A DNA stretch of 64,000 nucleotides from Microbacterium sp. EYE_78 (GCF_023149035.1 NZ_JAHXMY010000001.1:992001-1056000); one strand, 5' to 3'. Counted from the stretch's first letter, positions 36,441 through 45,912 are shown. The notes: generated by a model from the sequence alone, not told the origin. Program-made: numbers and translations.

Positions 36441-37229
36441 ATGAAGCTCGAAGGAAACGTCTTTGCCGTCACCGGCGCCGGCAACGGAATGGGGCGGGAG
36501 GTGACGCTCGAACTCGTGCGGCGGGGTGCCCGCGTGGCGGCGATCGACCGCGACCCGAACGCGTTGGCGAGAACCGCCGAACTCACGATCGAACCCTCCC
36601 GGGTGAGCACCCACGTGGCGGACGTCACCGATGTCGAGACTGTCGCCGGCCTGCCCGGCCAGATCGTGAAGGCGCAGGGGCGCGTCGACGGGCTCGTCAA
36701 CATCGCCGGCATCATCCACCGGTTCGTGCCGTCGACGGAGCTCTCGCGCGACGAGCAGCAGCGCGTAATGAACGTGAACTTCTGGGGCACGGTCAACATG
36801 TGCGAGGCGTTCCTCCCGGTGCTCGCGCAGCGGCCGCAGGCCTCGCTGACGAACATGTCGAGCCTGTCGGCGCTCATCGCCTTCGCCGGACAGACCATGT
36901 ACGGGGCGAGCAAGGGCGCGGTCAAGCAGTACACCGAGGGGCTGTTCCAGGAACTGCACGGCGGCCGCGTCGAGATCAGCGCGATCTACCCCGGCAACAT
37001 CGCGACGGAGATCAGCAAGAACTCCGGTGTCGCGATGATCGACGCGAAGGGCCAGAAGGTGCGGGCGACCACGCCGCACGACGCCGGCGTGGCGATCGTG
37101 TCGGGCATCGAGAAGGGACGCTTCCGCATCCTCGTCGGCAGCGACGCGAAGCTGCTCGACACGCTCGTCCGGGTCGCACCGCGCTGGACGACCAAGCTGA
37201 TCGCACGCCAGATGGCCTCGGTCCTGTGA
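36441..37229 (+). CDS. Short-chain dehydrogenase/reductase
   Basis: 262-aa NAD(P)-dependent oxidoreductase with Rossmann motif TGAGNGMG, structural NIAG, catalytic Ser in MSSLS and Y-x-x-x-K in YGASKGAVK. Asp in AIDRD suggests NAD(H) preference. GAGGGAG lies 7 nt before ATG 36441. It sits inside an operon of glycosidases, where it would fit oxidation of a released alcohol such as a sterol-like or other aglycone hydroxyl; sugar oxidation is the alternative. Confidence 0.9.
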   Translation: MKLEGNVFAVTGAGNGMGREVTLELVRRGARVAAIDRDPNALARTAELTIEPSRVSTHVADVTDVETVAGLPGQIVKAQGRVDGLVNIAGIIHRFVPSTELSRDEQQRVMNVNFWGTVNMCEAFLPVLAQRPQASLTNMSSLSALIAFAGQTMYGASKGAVKQYTEGLFQELHGGRVEISAIYPGNIATEISKNSGVAMIDAKGQKVRATTPHDAGVAIVSGIEKGRFRILVGSDAKLLDTLVRVAPRWTTKLIARQMASVL

Positions 37230-37257
37230 CCGGGTCAGCACCGAAGGGACTCACCTC

Positions 37258-38433
37258 ATGACCTCATTCCCCGACGGCTTCCTGTGGGGAGCGGCGACAG
37301 CTGCCCACCAGGTGGAGGGAAACAACCTCAACAACGACTGGTGGCGCCTCGAGCAGGTCGCAGCCGACTACGGCGTGCAGTCGAGCGGCGACGCACTCGA
37401 CAGCTACCACCGGTATCGCGAGGACATGCAGCTGCTCGCCGACCGCGGCTTCACCGCTTACCGCTTCAGCCTCGAGTGGTCGCGCATCGAGCCGCTTCCC
37501 GGCCGGTTCTCGCGTGCCGAGCTCGCCCATTACCGCCGCATGATCGAGACCGCGCGCGAACTCGGACTCGAGCCCGTCGTGACGCTCCACCACTTCACCC
37601 ACCCGCTGTGGTTCGACGACCGCGGCGCGTGGCTCGGCGACGGCGCGGTGGAGGCCTTCACGGCGTATGTCGAGCAGGCGTGCTCGATCCTCGGCGACGT
37701 CCGCTGGATCGTCACGATCAACGAGCCGAACGTGCTCGCGATCACTCATGGCGGCCAGCGGCAGGTGGCTCTCGGCAACCCGTATCCGACCAACGGCATG
37801 CCCGACCAGGAGATCGGCGACGCACTGATCGCCGCGCACCGTGCGGCCGCCCCGATCGTGCGCCGCCTCACCGACGCCCGGGTGGGGTGGACCGTGGCCA
37901 ACCAGGCGCTTACCCCGACGCCGGACAACGCCGACAAGCACGCCGAGGTGCAGTACCTCATCGAGGACAAGTACCTCGAGGTCTCCCGCGACGACGATTT
38001 CGTCGGCGTGCAGTCGTACACGAGCCAGACGGTCGACGCCGACGGCATCGTCCCTCACGCCCCGGCCGAGGACAACACCCTCATGGGGTGGGCCTACCGC
38101 CCCGACGCGCTCGATATCGCCGTCCGGCACACCCGCGACGTGGTCGGCGCGGAGGTCCCGATCCTTGTCACCGAGAACGGCATCGCCACTGACGACGACG
38201 AGCGCCGGATTGCGTACACACGGAAGGCGCTGACCGACCTCTCCCGGGCAGTGGCAGAGGGCATCGACGTCCGCGGCTACCTGCACTGGAGCCTGCTCGA
38301 CAACTTCGAGTGGGGCCACTGGGGGCCCACGTTCGGTCTCGCCTCGGTCGACCGTGAGACGTTCGAGCGCATCCCGAAGCCCAGCCTGGACTGGCTCGGC
38401 GAGGTCGCTCGACGAAACGGTGGACCTGTGTGA
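37258..38433 (+). CDS. Glycoside hydrolase family 1 (beta-glucosidase/galactosidase)
   Basis: 391-aa retaining beta-glycosidase, shorter than the usual 440-480 aa. Acid/base Glu in TINEPN, nucleophile Glu in VTENGIA, aglycone/glycone residues in YLHWSLLDNFEWGHWG. The short loops may open the active site to bulky aglycones. ATG 37258 lies 28 bp after the SDR stop. Cytoplasmic. Confidence 0.92.
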   Translation: MTSFPDGFLWGAATAAHQVEGNNLNNDWWRLEQVAADYGVQSSGDALDSYHRYREDMQLLADRGFTAYRFSLEWSRIEPLPGRFSRAELAHYRRMIETARELGLEPVVTLHHFTHPLWFDDRGAWLGDGAVEAFTAYVEQACSILGDVRWIVTINEPNVLAITHGGQRQVALGNPYPTNGMPDQEIGDALIAAHRAAAPIVRRLTDARVGWTVANQALTPTPDNADKHAEVQYLIEDKYLEVSRDDDFVGVQSYTSQTVDADGIVPHAPAEDNTLMGWAYRPDALDIAVRHTRDVVGAEVPILVTENGIATDDDERRIAYTRKALTDLSRAVAEGIDVRGYLHWSLLDNFEWGHWGPTFGLASVDRETFERIPKPSLDWLGEVARRNGGPV

Positions 38434-39092
38434 TGAGGCGACCCACCGAACACGTCGTCACACGCTCACGCGAGAGGAGCCTCGCGCAGAGACTGGCTCT
38501 TTTCATCGCCCAGAGACAGATGGGTGATGGTCAACGCGCGCGGCGGAGCCAGTTCGACCACCTTGCTCCCGATGCCGGCAGCATCGTGTTCCTCGGTGAC
38601 AGCATCACGGAAGGCGGCTTGTGGGAGGAATGGTACCCGGGCGCCGGCGTGGTCAACCGCGGGATCGGCGGGGAGACGGCACCTCAAGTCATGACGCGCC
38701 TCGACGTCGTCGCGAACGACCCCGCCGCCATCTTCCTTCTCATCGGCACGAACGACCTCACCCTGCGGTATCCGGTCGAGGAGATTGCGCAGAACGTCCG
38801 AGCCATCGTCGAGAGGGCGCGCGCACTGGCACCGAACGCCCCGATCTACCTCGAGAGCGTCATGCCGCGCGGAGCGAAGTGGCGACGGAAAGTTCTACGC
38901 CTGAACGACCTCCTGAAGCGCGTCGCGGTACAGGCGGGAGCGAACTACGTTGATCTCTGGCCAGCGCTCGCGGATGAGGACGGAGCGCTCAGGCCGGAAT
39001 ACACGATCGATGGTCTGCATCTCACGGGCGCGGGCTACCGTGCCTGGGTCGCGATTCTGCAGCCCGTGATCGCGGCCCTGCGCCCGGCCTGA
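38433..39092 (+). CDS. SGNH/GDSL hydrolase (esterase)
   Basis: 219-aa esterase with the four SGNH blocks: GDS in FLGDSITEGG, Gly in NRGIGGET, Asn in IGTNDLT, and Asp-x-x-His in IDGLHLTGAG. No clear signal peptide (N-terminus is basic: RSRERSLAQRL). Its ATG overlaps the GH1 stop by one base (TGATG). As the last operon gene it probably removes acetyl or acyl groups from the imported glycoside. Confidence 0.9.
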   Translation: MRRPTEHVVTRSRERSLAQRLALFIAQRQMGDGQRARRSQFDHLAPDAGSIVFLGDSITEGGLWEEWYPGAGVVNRGIGGETAPQVMTRLDVVANDPAAIFLLIGTNDLTLRYPVEEIAQNVRAIVERARALAPNAPIYLESVMPRGAKWRRKVLRLNDLLKRVAVQAGANYVDLWPALADEDGALRPEYTIDGLHLTGAGYRAWVAILQPVIAALRPA

Positions 39093-39118
39093 GTGCGCTC
39101 GGCTGCCGCGCGCAGGTG

Positions 39119-39778
39119 CTACTCGCTCACCAACCCCGACCGGAAGGCGAACGAGACCACCTGCGCGCGGTCGCTCATCCCGAGCTTGGTCATCGCGCGG
39201 TTCAGGTGGGTCTTGACAGTGTGCTGCGAGATGAACTCCCGCGCGGCGATCTCGTCGTTTCGCAGGCCCGCCGCGACCGCCACGACGACGTCGCGCTCAC
39301 GAGGGGTCAGCAGCTCGACGAGACGGGTCAGCTCGGGGTCGGCGCGCAGCGCCCGCGAGGGCGAGGCGACGTGCCGCACGAGCGCGCGCGCCGCGGCGCT
39401 CGAGAGCTCGGTGTTGCCGGCCAGGATCGAGCGGATCCGACCGATGAGCTCGTCGGGTTCAACGCCTTTTCCGAGGAACCCGTCGGCGCCCGCTGCGATC
39501 GCGTCGAGAACAGTCTCGTCGCCCTCGAAGGTGGTGAGGACGAGGATCCTCACGTGCGCGTCGGGGAGTTCCCGGATGCGGCGGGTCGCCTCGGCCCCGG
39601 TGATGCCGGGCATCCGTATGTCCATCAGGATGAGGTCGACCTCGTTCGCAGCGGCGGCCGCCACGGCGTCGTAGCCGTTGTCGACCTCGGTGACGGTCAG
39701 GTCCGGTGCCGACCCGAGGATGCCGCGCAGGCCCGCCCGGATCAAGGGTTGGTCATCGACGATGAGGATGCGCGACAT
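39119..39778 (-). CDS. NarL/LuxR-type response regulator
   Basis: 219-aa regulator. Receiver domain: phospho-acceptor Asp in LILMDIRMPG, Thr in VLTTFEG and Lys in FLGKG. C-terminal LuxR helix-turn-helix with LTPRERDVVVAVAAGLRNDE and SQHTVKTHLNRAMTKL. It follows the histidine kinase gene by 1 bp, and both follow the P450 gene set on the same strand. Convergent with the SGNH gene. Confidence 0.93.
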   Translation of the reverse strand: MSRILIVDDQPLIRAGLRGILGSAPDLTVTEVDNGYDAVAAAAANEVDLILMDIRMPGITGAEATRRIRELPDAHVRILVLTTFEGDETVLDAIAAGADGFLGKGVEPDELIGRIRSILAGNTELSSAAARALVRHVASPSRALRADPELTRLVELLTPRERDVVVAVAAGLRNDEIAAREFISQHTVKTHLNRAMTKLGMSDRAQVVSFAFRSGLVSE

Positions 39779-39779
39779 C

Positions 39780-40922
39780 TCAAGCCCTTTCGTTCGCGTC
39801 GAAGTGCTGACCGGTGGGAACGGTGAGTGAGACGACCCACTCCTCGCCCGACCGTTGCGAACGGAACCTGGCCCCGATGAGCTCCGCCCGTTCGGTCATC
39901 CCGATGACGCCGAAGCCGGTGCGGCCGGCGGGCTCGGGACGGCGGGTCACGGGGTTCGTCACGGTCATCGTCCACTCGCGATCGGTCGCCGAGAAGACGA
40001 TCGCCGTCGTCCCGTTGGCCCCGTGCCGGTGGGCGTTGATCAGCGACTCCTGGAGGATGCGCATCGCGGTGACGTGAACCGTCGCGGGGGCGTCGGCAGG
40101 CAGCCAGGCTCCGGTGACCTCGGTGCGCAGACCCAATTCGCCCGCGGCGCGCAGGATGTCGTCTAGCTGGGGGCGCACGCCCTCCCGGCTGCTGGCGGAC
40201 TCGTCACGCAGCAGCCCGAGGATACCCTGCACTTCCGCGAGCACGTTGCGCGCCGTGCTCCGTACGGTCTGCAGGGCCGCGCGGGAGTCATCCGCCTCGG
40301 CGGGCAGAGCCGCCTCGGCGGCGCCGGCGTTGACGGCGATGACGGCGACGTTGTGGGCCAGCTCGTCGTGAAGGTCCCGGGCGATCTGGACGCGTTGCGC
40401 GCTCAGACGTCGCTGGATCTCGCGGTCGCGGTCACGCTCGAGCTCGTCGGCGCGACGCGCGAGGGCGGCTACTAGGGCCCTCTGCGCCCCTATCGAGGTA
40501 GCCAGTCCCCAGATGCCGAACGTCCAAGCGACGACCCCCAAGGGCAGTCCGGGCGAACCTTCGGGTGAAAAGGTGAGGGCAAGCGCCAACAACGACGCCG
40601 CGAGTCCAACTGCCACCCACACCGAGCGCGAGACCGGCCAGTGCAGCGCAAGGGAGAACAGCACGATCTGCGCTGCCGCCCACGGGCCGACGGCGGGTGC
40701 GCCCACGAGCCCGGGGATGACGATAGCGACGGCGGTCGCCGACAGAGCCACCCACGGCATCCGACGGCGAAGGAGCAGGGCGATCGCGACCAGCACGGCG
40801 ACGCCGACGACGATCGGCACGCCGAGCCACGACGCCCCGAGTATCCAGGCGACGAGGGACCCGGCGCCGAGCACACTGAGGACGAGCTCCCACCCGTCGT
40901 CCCGATGAACCCGCCACGGCAT
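39780..40922 (-). CDS. Sensor histidine kinase (HisKA_3 type)
   Basis: 380-aa membrane kinase. The first ~150 residues form several hydrophobic segments without a large extracellular loop, suggesting an intramembrane or lipid-linked signal. Phospho-acceptor His in ARDLHDELAHN, ATPase N-box ESLINAHRHGA and G-box TGFGVIGM follow. ATG 40922 is preferred over GTG 40946. It begins 20 bp after the ferredoxin reductase gene, so it is probably in the P450 operon. Confidence 0.9.
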   Translation of the reverse strand: MPWRVHRDDGWELVLSVLGAGSLVAWILGASWLGVPIVVGVAVLVAIALLLRRRMPWVALSATAVAIVIPGLVGAPAVGPWAAAQIVLFSLALHWPVSRSVWVAVGLAASLLALALTFSPEGSPGLPLGVVAWTFGIWGLATSIGAQRALVAALARRADELERDRDREIQRRLSAQRVQIARDLHDELAHNVAVIAVNAGAAEAALPAEADDSRAALQTVRSTARNVLAEVQGILGLLRDESASSREGVRPQLDDILRAAGELGLRTEVTGAWLPADAPATVHVTAMRILQESLINAHRHGANGTTAIVFSATDREWTMTVTNPVTRRPEPAGRTGFGVIGMTERAELIGARFRSQRSGEEWVVSLTVPTGQHFDANERA

Positions 40923-40942
40923 ATCGTCGCTATTCCCTACCG

Positions 40943-42142
40943 TCACGCCGCCGCGAGGGCGTCGGCCCAGCTCGTGCCCGCCTCGATGAGACCGCGCCAT
41001 CTGGCGGCTGCCTTCGCGGCCTTAACGGCGGTAACACCCGTGAGGCGGCCATCCTGACAGTACACCGCGACGAACGAGTCGCGCTCGGCATCCTCCGCCA
41101 CAATCCGCACTTCGTCGGCCCGGCCGAGGTGCCCGTGCGACTGGACGCGCTGGCCGAGCTGATCGGTCCAGAAGTACGGCACCGGATCGAACGCGACAGG
41201 CTCGCCGGTCGCGATCCGCGCGCCGACGTGCAGCCCGGAGTCCGTCGCCTGCGTGCGGTGGGGCACCCGGAGCTCGCGCGCGAACCGGCGGCTCGGCCAT
41301 CGCAGCACGTCGCCGACGGCGTACACGCCGGGCGCCGCGGACGCGTCGACGCCGGCCCTCACGCCGTCAGCCGTGTCGAGTCCAGAGCCGGCGATCCAGT
41401 CCACCGCCGGGTCGGAGCCGACGGTGGCGATGACGACGTCGGCCAGCTCGCTCGTACCGTCGGCGAACACAACCCTCGAGCCCGCGGCAGCGGCGGGCTC
41501 GATCCCGACGGCGCGGCCAGCGTCGCCGCGCCGGACGCGTAGGCCGCGCGCGTAATGGGCCGCCATGACCCGCCGTGCCGGTTCCGCACCGAGGAGGGCC
41601 GCCAGTGGCTCGCCCGTGGGACAGGCGAGGACGGTTTCGGCGCCGAGGTCCACGGTCGTCCCTGCGATCTCGGTGCCGAGCACCCCGCCGCCGATAACGA
41701 CCACGCGGCGCGCTCCGGCGAGGGCGGTGCGCAACCGCATGCCGTCCTCGACGGTGTGCAGCGACAAGGCACGGTCGCCGCCGGGCATCGCGAGCGTCCG
41801 CGGCCGGACGCCGGTCGCGATCACGACGTGATCGAATGCGAGCGCGCGGCCGTCATCGAGGTGGACGCAGCGAGCGGCGACGTCGAGACCCGCCGCCCGG
41901 CCGTGATGACGCTCTACGCCGAGGCCGGCGAGGTGGTTCGCGGGGCGCAGGGCGAGGGCGGCGGCATCCAGTTCGCCCCGCAGGAGCGCCTTGGACAGCG
42001 GTGGCCGGTCGTAGCTGTCGTGCGGTTCATCACCCACGATGGCAACGGGCAGGTCGTAACCGTCGGAGCGCAGCGCCTCGGCGGTGTGCAGTCCGCTCGC
42101 GCCGGCCCCGACGATCACGACGCCGTGGCGTCCGCCCGTCAC
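40943..42142 (-). CDS. NAD(P)H-dependent ferredoxin reductase (FAD)
   Basis: 399-aa putidaredoxin/rhodocoxin-reductase-type flavoprotein. FAD motif VVIVGAGASGLHTAEAL, NAD motif VVIGGGVLGTEIAG, FAD-contact segments VIATGVRPRTL and APGVYAVGDV are all in place. Start GTG 42142 overlaps the ferredoxin stop (GTGA). It would pass electrons from NAD(P)H to the adjacent ferredoxin and on to the P450. Confidence 0.93.
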   Translation of the reverse strand: MTGGRHGVVIVGAGASGLHTAEALRSDGYDLPVAIVGDEPHDSYDRPPLSKALLRGELDAAALALRPANHLAGLGVERHHGRAAGLDVAARCVHLDDGRALAFDHVVIATGVRPRTLAMPGGDRALSLHTVEDGMRLRTALAGARRVVVIGGGVLGTEIAGTTVDLGAETVLACPTGEPLAALLGAEPARRVMAAHYARGLRVRRGDAGRAVGIEPAAAAGSRVVFADGTSELADVVIATVGSDPAVDWIAGSGLDTADGVRAGVDASAAPGVYAVGDVLRWPSRRFARELRVPHRTQATDSGLHVGARIATGEPVAFDPVPYFWTDQLGQRVQSHGHLGRADEVRIVAEDAERDSFVAVYCQDGRLTGVTAVKAAKAAARWRGLIEAGTSWADALAAA

Positions 42143-42336
42143 GACGTAATGGCGATGACGGCAGCGGGGCAACGCGCCGCCGCCTCCCGGACCGCCTCGT
42201 CCTGCTCTGCGGGCGGGTTCGGGTCGAGCACGACCACCGTGCCGTCGTCGTCGTTCTGGTCGAACACGGCGGGGGCCGCGAGGGCGCACACTCCCGCCCC
42301 GACGCAGCGCGGCATGGCGATGGTGAAAGTGCTCAT
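42139..42336 (-). CDS. [3Fe-4S]-type ferredoxin, P450 partner
   Basis: 65-aa ferredoxin with Cys in RCVGAGVC and a last Cys in RCPAAVI; the middle cluster Cys of 4Fe ferredoxins is absent, as in P450-linked 3Fe-4S ferredoxins. The usual VFDQNDDDG segment follows the first Cys pair. Overlaps P450 (ATGA) and reductase (GTGA). Confidence 0.92.
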   Translation of the reverse strand: MSTFTIAMPRCVGAGVCALAAPAVFDQNDDDGTVVVLDPNPPAEQDEAVREAAARCPAAVIAITS

Positions 42337-43544
42337 GCCACGACCTCGTCCCAATCGACCCGCAGTTCTCGGATGCCGTAGACGACGGCATCGTTCTTAT
42401 AGGGGATCTCGTCGGCTGGCATGACAACGCGCAGGCCCCGCACGCGGCGGAACAGCTCGGGCAGGGCGATGCGCAGCTCGAGGCGGGCGAGGTGCTGGCC
42501 GAGGCACTGGTGCGGACCGTAGCCGAACCCGAGGTGTGCCGAGCTGCGGGCGAGATCGAGGTCGTCGCCGTCGTCGAGGAACGCCGCGTCGCGGTTGGCT
42601 GACTCGAGGACGACGGCCACGTGCTCGCCCGCGCGCACGGTGACGCCGCCGATCTCGAGGTCCGCGACGGCCTTACGCAGCACGCCGTTGTGGACGATCG
42701 AGAGGTAGCGCACGAGCTCGTCGACCGCCGTGGCCTCGGTGGCCGGGTCGAGCAGCCGAGCGGCCTCCTTGGGGTGCTGCAGGAGGGCGTGCGTGCCGAG
42801 CGTGATCATGTTCGCGGTCGTGTCATGGCCCGCCGCCAGCAGCAGCATCGCGATGCCCTGCAGCTCGGCGGCATCCATCGGCCGTTCGGTGGGCTCGAGG
42901 ATCAGCCGGCTGATCAGGTCGTCGCCGGGGTTCTTCAGCTTCGCGTCGACCAGCTGGGCGAAGAAGGTCACGCTCTCGTAGGCGGCGGCCTGGCGCTCTT
43001 CGAGGGAGAAGCGCAGGTCGACCTGCGCGGCGGTGAAGCGCTCGAACTTTTCGCGGTCCTCCTCGGGCACGCCGAGGAGTTCGCTGATCACGAGCGCGGG
43101 AACTGGAAGGCCGAAGGCGCGGTACAAGTCGATCGGGCCGGAGGTCGCCGCGAGCCGGTCGATGTGCTCGGCCACGACGCGACGAATGAACGGCTCGAGG
43201 TGCGCGACGCGCTTGATCATGAACTCGCGCGCAAGACGCAGACGCAGACGCGAGTGCGCGTCGCCGTCGTGGCGCAGCAGGACACCCGGGGGCGGGGGCG
43301 CACCGAGGGCGTCCTTGTCGCCCATAAGGTGGCTCGAACTCGAGTCGATGTTGCTGAAGGATGCGCCGTCTCCGAGCACGCGCTGCGCGTCCGCGTAGCG
43401 CGTGACGAGCCAGACGTCGATGCCGGCAGGCGTGCTCACCCGGGTGATGGGTGACTCCTCGCGGAGCGTGCGGTAGCGGGGGTCGGGGTCGAACGGGCAG
43501 CGCTGGGTCGGGAGTGCCTCGGTGGGCGATGAAGTCGGGGGCAT
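42333..43544 (-). CDS. Cytochrome P450 (actinobacterial class I)
   Basis: 403-aa heme monooxygenase. Oxygen-activation I-helix AGHDTTANM, K-helix region VDELVRYLS (ExxR equivalent ELVR), heme loop FGYGPHQCLGQHLARLE with the Cys ligand. Resembles CYP105/107-type soluble P450s. ATG 43544 follows AAGGAG at 6 nt. First gene of P450-ferredoxin-reductase-kinase-regulator. In this island it could hydroxylate a hydrophobic aglycone; drug or terpenoid oxidation elsewhere is equally possible. Confidence 0.95.
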   Translation of the reverse strand: MPPTSSPTEALPTQRCPFDPDPRYRTLREESPITRVSTPAGIDVWLVTRYADAQRVLGDGASFSNIDSSSSHLMGDKDALGAPPPPGVLLRHDGDAHSRLRLRLAREFMIKRVAHLEPFIRRVVAEHIDRLAATSGPIDLYRAFGLPVPALVISELLGVPEEDREKFERFTAAQVDLRFSLEERQAAAYESVTFFAQLVDAKLKNPGDDLISRLILEPTERPMDAAELQGIAMLLLAAGHDTTANMITLGTHALLQHPKEAARLLDPATEATAVDELVRYLSIVHNGVLRKAVADLEIGGVTVRAGEHVAVVLESANRDAAFLDDGDDLDLARSSAHLGFGYGPHQCLGQHLARLELRIALPELFRRVRGLRVVMPADEIPYKNDAVVYGIRELRVDWDEVVA

Positions 43545-43580
43545 CGGTGCTCCTTGAATCCGGGGGGCGATTGGAGACAG

Positions 43581-43620
43581 CTTCGCCCGGGGCAGCCGTG
43601 ACGGCATCCCCCGGGCGAAG
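43581..43620 (-). terminator. Terminator of the MMPL gene
   Basis: A 12-bp outer stem CTTCGCCCGGGG / CCCCGGGCGAAG contains an inner GCCG/CGGC stem with a TGA loop. It begins 10 bp after the MMPL stop on the minus strand and separates it from the P450 operon, which must have its own promoter. Confidence 0.88.
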
Positions 43621-43629
43621 CAGACGCGA

Positions 43630-45798
43630 CTACCGCGTCAGCAGTACATCGGACTCCTCGGCGCGTGCGACCGGAGCCACCGGGAGGTTCTCGCCCTCGA
43701 TGTCGACCCGCGGGATCACCCGCTCGGCCCACCGCGGCAGCCACCACGCGGCACGGCCGAGCAGCGCGAGGGTCGCCGGCACCAGCAGCATCCGCACCAG
43801 GATCGCGTCGGCGACCACGCCCACCGCCAGCGCGAGGGCGATCGAGCCCACGAGCGAAGACGGGCTCAGTGCGAAGCCGCCGAAGACAGCAGTCATGATG
43901 GCCGCGGCGGCCACCACCACGGGTGCGGCGCTGCGGAATCCGGTGCGCACGGCCTCGGCCGGCGACAGGCCGTGGCGGTACGCCTCGTGGATGCGGGTGA
44001 CGAGGAACACCTGGTAGTCCATCGCGAGGCCGAAGAGGATCCCGGTCACGATGATCGGCAGCAGGCTCAGCAGCGGGTTGCCCTGCGGCGCCTGCACGAC
44101 GGCGTCGAACCAGCCCCACTGGAACACCGCCACGGTCGCGCCGAGGCCGGCGCCGAGCGACAGCAGGAAGCCCACGGTCGCCAGCAGCGGCACGAGGATC
44201 GAGCGGAACAGGACGACCAGCAGCAGCAGTGACAGACCGACGATGAGCGCGATGTAGAGGATGAGCGCGTTGCGCAGCTGCTCGTCCGAGTCGATGCTGA
44301 GAGCGGTCGAGCCCGTGACCTGCACCTTCGCTTCTTCGGTAGAGAGATCGCGGATATCGCTCACGAGCGCTTTCGTGGCGTCATCGAGCGGTCCCGATTC
44401 GGCGACCACCGTCAGCAGTGCCGTATCTCCGGACTCGGAGACGCCGGACGGGATGACGGCGGTGACGTCGTCGAGTCCGCCGATGCTGTCGGCGGTCGTC
44501 TGCACCGCCGCAGCGGCATCGTCCGCGCGGACGAGCACGACGAGGGGATCCTGCGCTCCGTCGCCGAACCTGTCGGCGACCAGGTCGTACGCGGCGCGCT
44601 GCGAGGAGGTCGGGTCCTCACCGCCGGGGATGACCAGGGAGGTCTGCATCGACGCGACCGGAACGGCCGCGACGCCGAGGATGAGCACAGTGCCGGCGAT
44701 CGCGAGGATTGGGCGGCGCGTGACGCGAGCGCCCCATCGCGTAGCCCACGCCGGGCCGTACGACGACGTCGAACGACGCCGTCGCGCTCGGCGGGGCAGC
44801 GCGCGACGTCCCATGATGCTCATGAGCGCCGGCATCAGGGTCAGCGACATCAGGACGGCGACGACGACGGCGGCGGCCGCGGCCAGTCCCATCTCCCCGA
44901 GGAAGGGGATGCCGACAACGGTCAGTCCCACGAGGGCAATGATGACCGTCGCGCCGGCGAAGGCGACGGCCGAGCCGGCCGTGCCGCTAGCAAGGGCGAT
45001 CGCTTCGGGCACGATGCGGCCGTTGCCAAGCTCGGAACGGAAGCGCGACAGCACGAACAGGCCGTAGTCGATGCCGACCGCGAGACCCAGCATGACCGCC
45101 AGGATCGGGGTGACCGAGCCAATAGGTGAGATGGCGGACGCGGCGAGAACACCGAGCACGCCGACGCCGACACCGACGAGGGCCCCGAGCATGTTCGCGC
45201 CGGCGGCCACGAGCGAGCCGAACGTGATCATCAGGACGAGAAAGGCGACGACGGCGCCGACGATCTCGCTCGGTCCGAGGATTTCGGGAATCTCCGACGA
45301 GACCGTGCCGCCCACCTCCGCGGCGAGGCCGTCTGCGCGCACGTCGTCGGCCACGGCGGCGAGGTCGTCGGCGGCGACCTCCGCCTCGTGCTCGCTGAGC
45401 TCGTCGAAGGTCACGTCGATGATCGCCGTCGAGAGGTCGGGGGAGATCCTCGGCTGGGCGGGGTCGAGCGGGTCGGACACCGAGGCCACGTTCGGCAGTG
45501 CTGTCAGGCTCTCGCGGGCTTCGACGATGCGGGCGGCCTCGTCGGTGATCTGCCCGTCGTCGGAACTGATCACCAGCTGCAGGGCGGGGCCGGACACGCC
45601 GGTCGAGGCGAATTCCTCGTCGAGGGTCTTCATCGCGTCACTGGAGTCGGTGCCGGGGACATCGAAGCCGCCGTCGCTGAACTTCATGCCGGTCAGCGTG
45701 ACGACGGCCAAGAGGATCAGGGCCAGGATCCAGGCGACGACGACCGCGATGCGGTGTCGCGCCGAGAAGGCCCCGAGGCGGGAGAGCAGGGCGGGCAT
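43630..45798 (-). CDS. MMPL family RND-type exporter
   Basis: 722-aa membrane pump with an N-terminal helix, a large extracytoplasmic loop, five helices, a second loop and five more helices. MMPL signatures include GIDYGLFVLSRFRSELG in the first half and AMDYQVFLVTRIHEAYRHG in the second, holding the proton-relay Asp-Tyr pairs. Related pumps export lipids, fatty acids or hydrophobic toxins. It lies upstream of the P450 operon on the same strand but ends in its own terminator. Export of a toxic aglycone would fit. Confidence 0.9.
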   Translation of the reverse strand: MPALLSRLGAFSARHRIAVVVAWILALILLAVVTLTGMKFSDGGFDVPGTDSSDAMKTLDEEFASTGVSGPALQLVISSDDGQITDEAARIVEARESLTALPNVASVSDPLDPAQPRISPDLSTAIIDVTFDELSEHEAEVAADDLAAVADDVRADGLAAEVGGTVSSEIPEILGPSEIVGAVVAFLVLMITFGSLVAAGANMLGALVGVGVGVLGVLAASAISPIGSVTPILAVMLGLAVGIDYGLFVLSRFRSELGNGRIVPEAIALASGTAGSAVAFAGATVIIALVGLTVVGIPFLGEMGLAAAAAVVVAVLMSLTLMPALMSIMGRRALPRRARRRRSTSSYGPAWATRWGARVTRRPILAIAGTVLILGVAAVPVASMQTSLVIPGGEDPTSSQRAAYDLVADRFGDGAQDPLVVLVRADDAAAAVQTTADSIGGLDDVTAVIPSGVSESGDTALLTVVAESGPLDDATKALVSDIRDLSTEEAKVQVTGSTALSIDSDEQLRNALILYIALIVGLSLLLLVVLFRSILVPLLATVGFLLSLGAGLGATVAVFQWGWFDAVVQAPQGNPLLSLLPIIVTGILFGLAMDYQVFLVTRIHEAYRHGLSPAEAVRTGFRSAAPVVVAAAAIMTAVFGGFALSPSSLVGSIALALAVGVVADAILVRMLLVPATLALLGRAAWWLPRWAERVIPRVDIEGENLPVAPVARAEESDVLLTR

Positions 45799-45912
45799 TT
45801 TTTCCTTCGGGGGTGGGGGACGTGTCGACTCTGGTCGACCTCACACAGCCTCTGCGCAGCGCCGCCGTCGCACATCCCGCCCGATGCGCGACGTCACTCC
45901 CGCGGACGCAGT

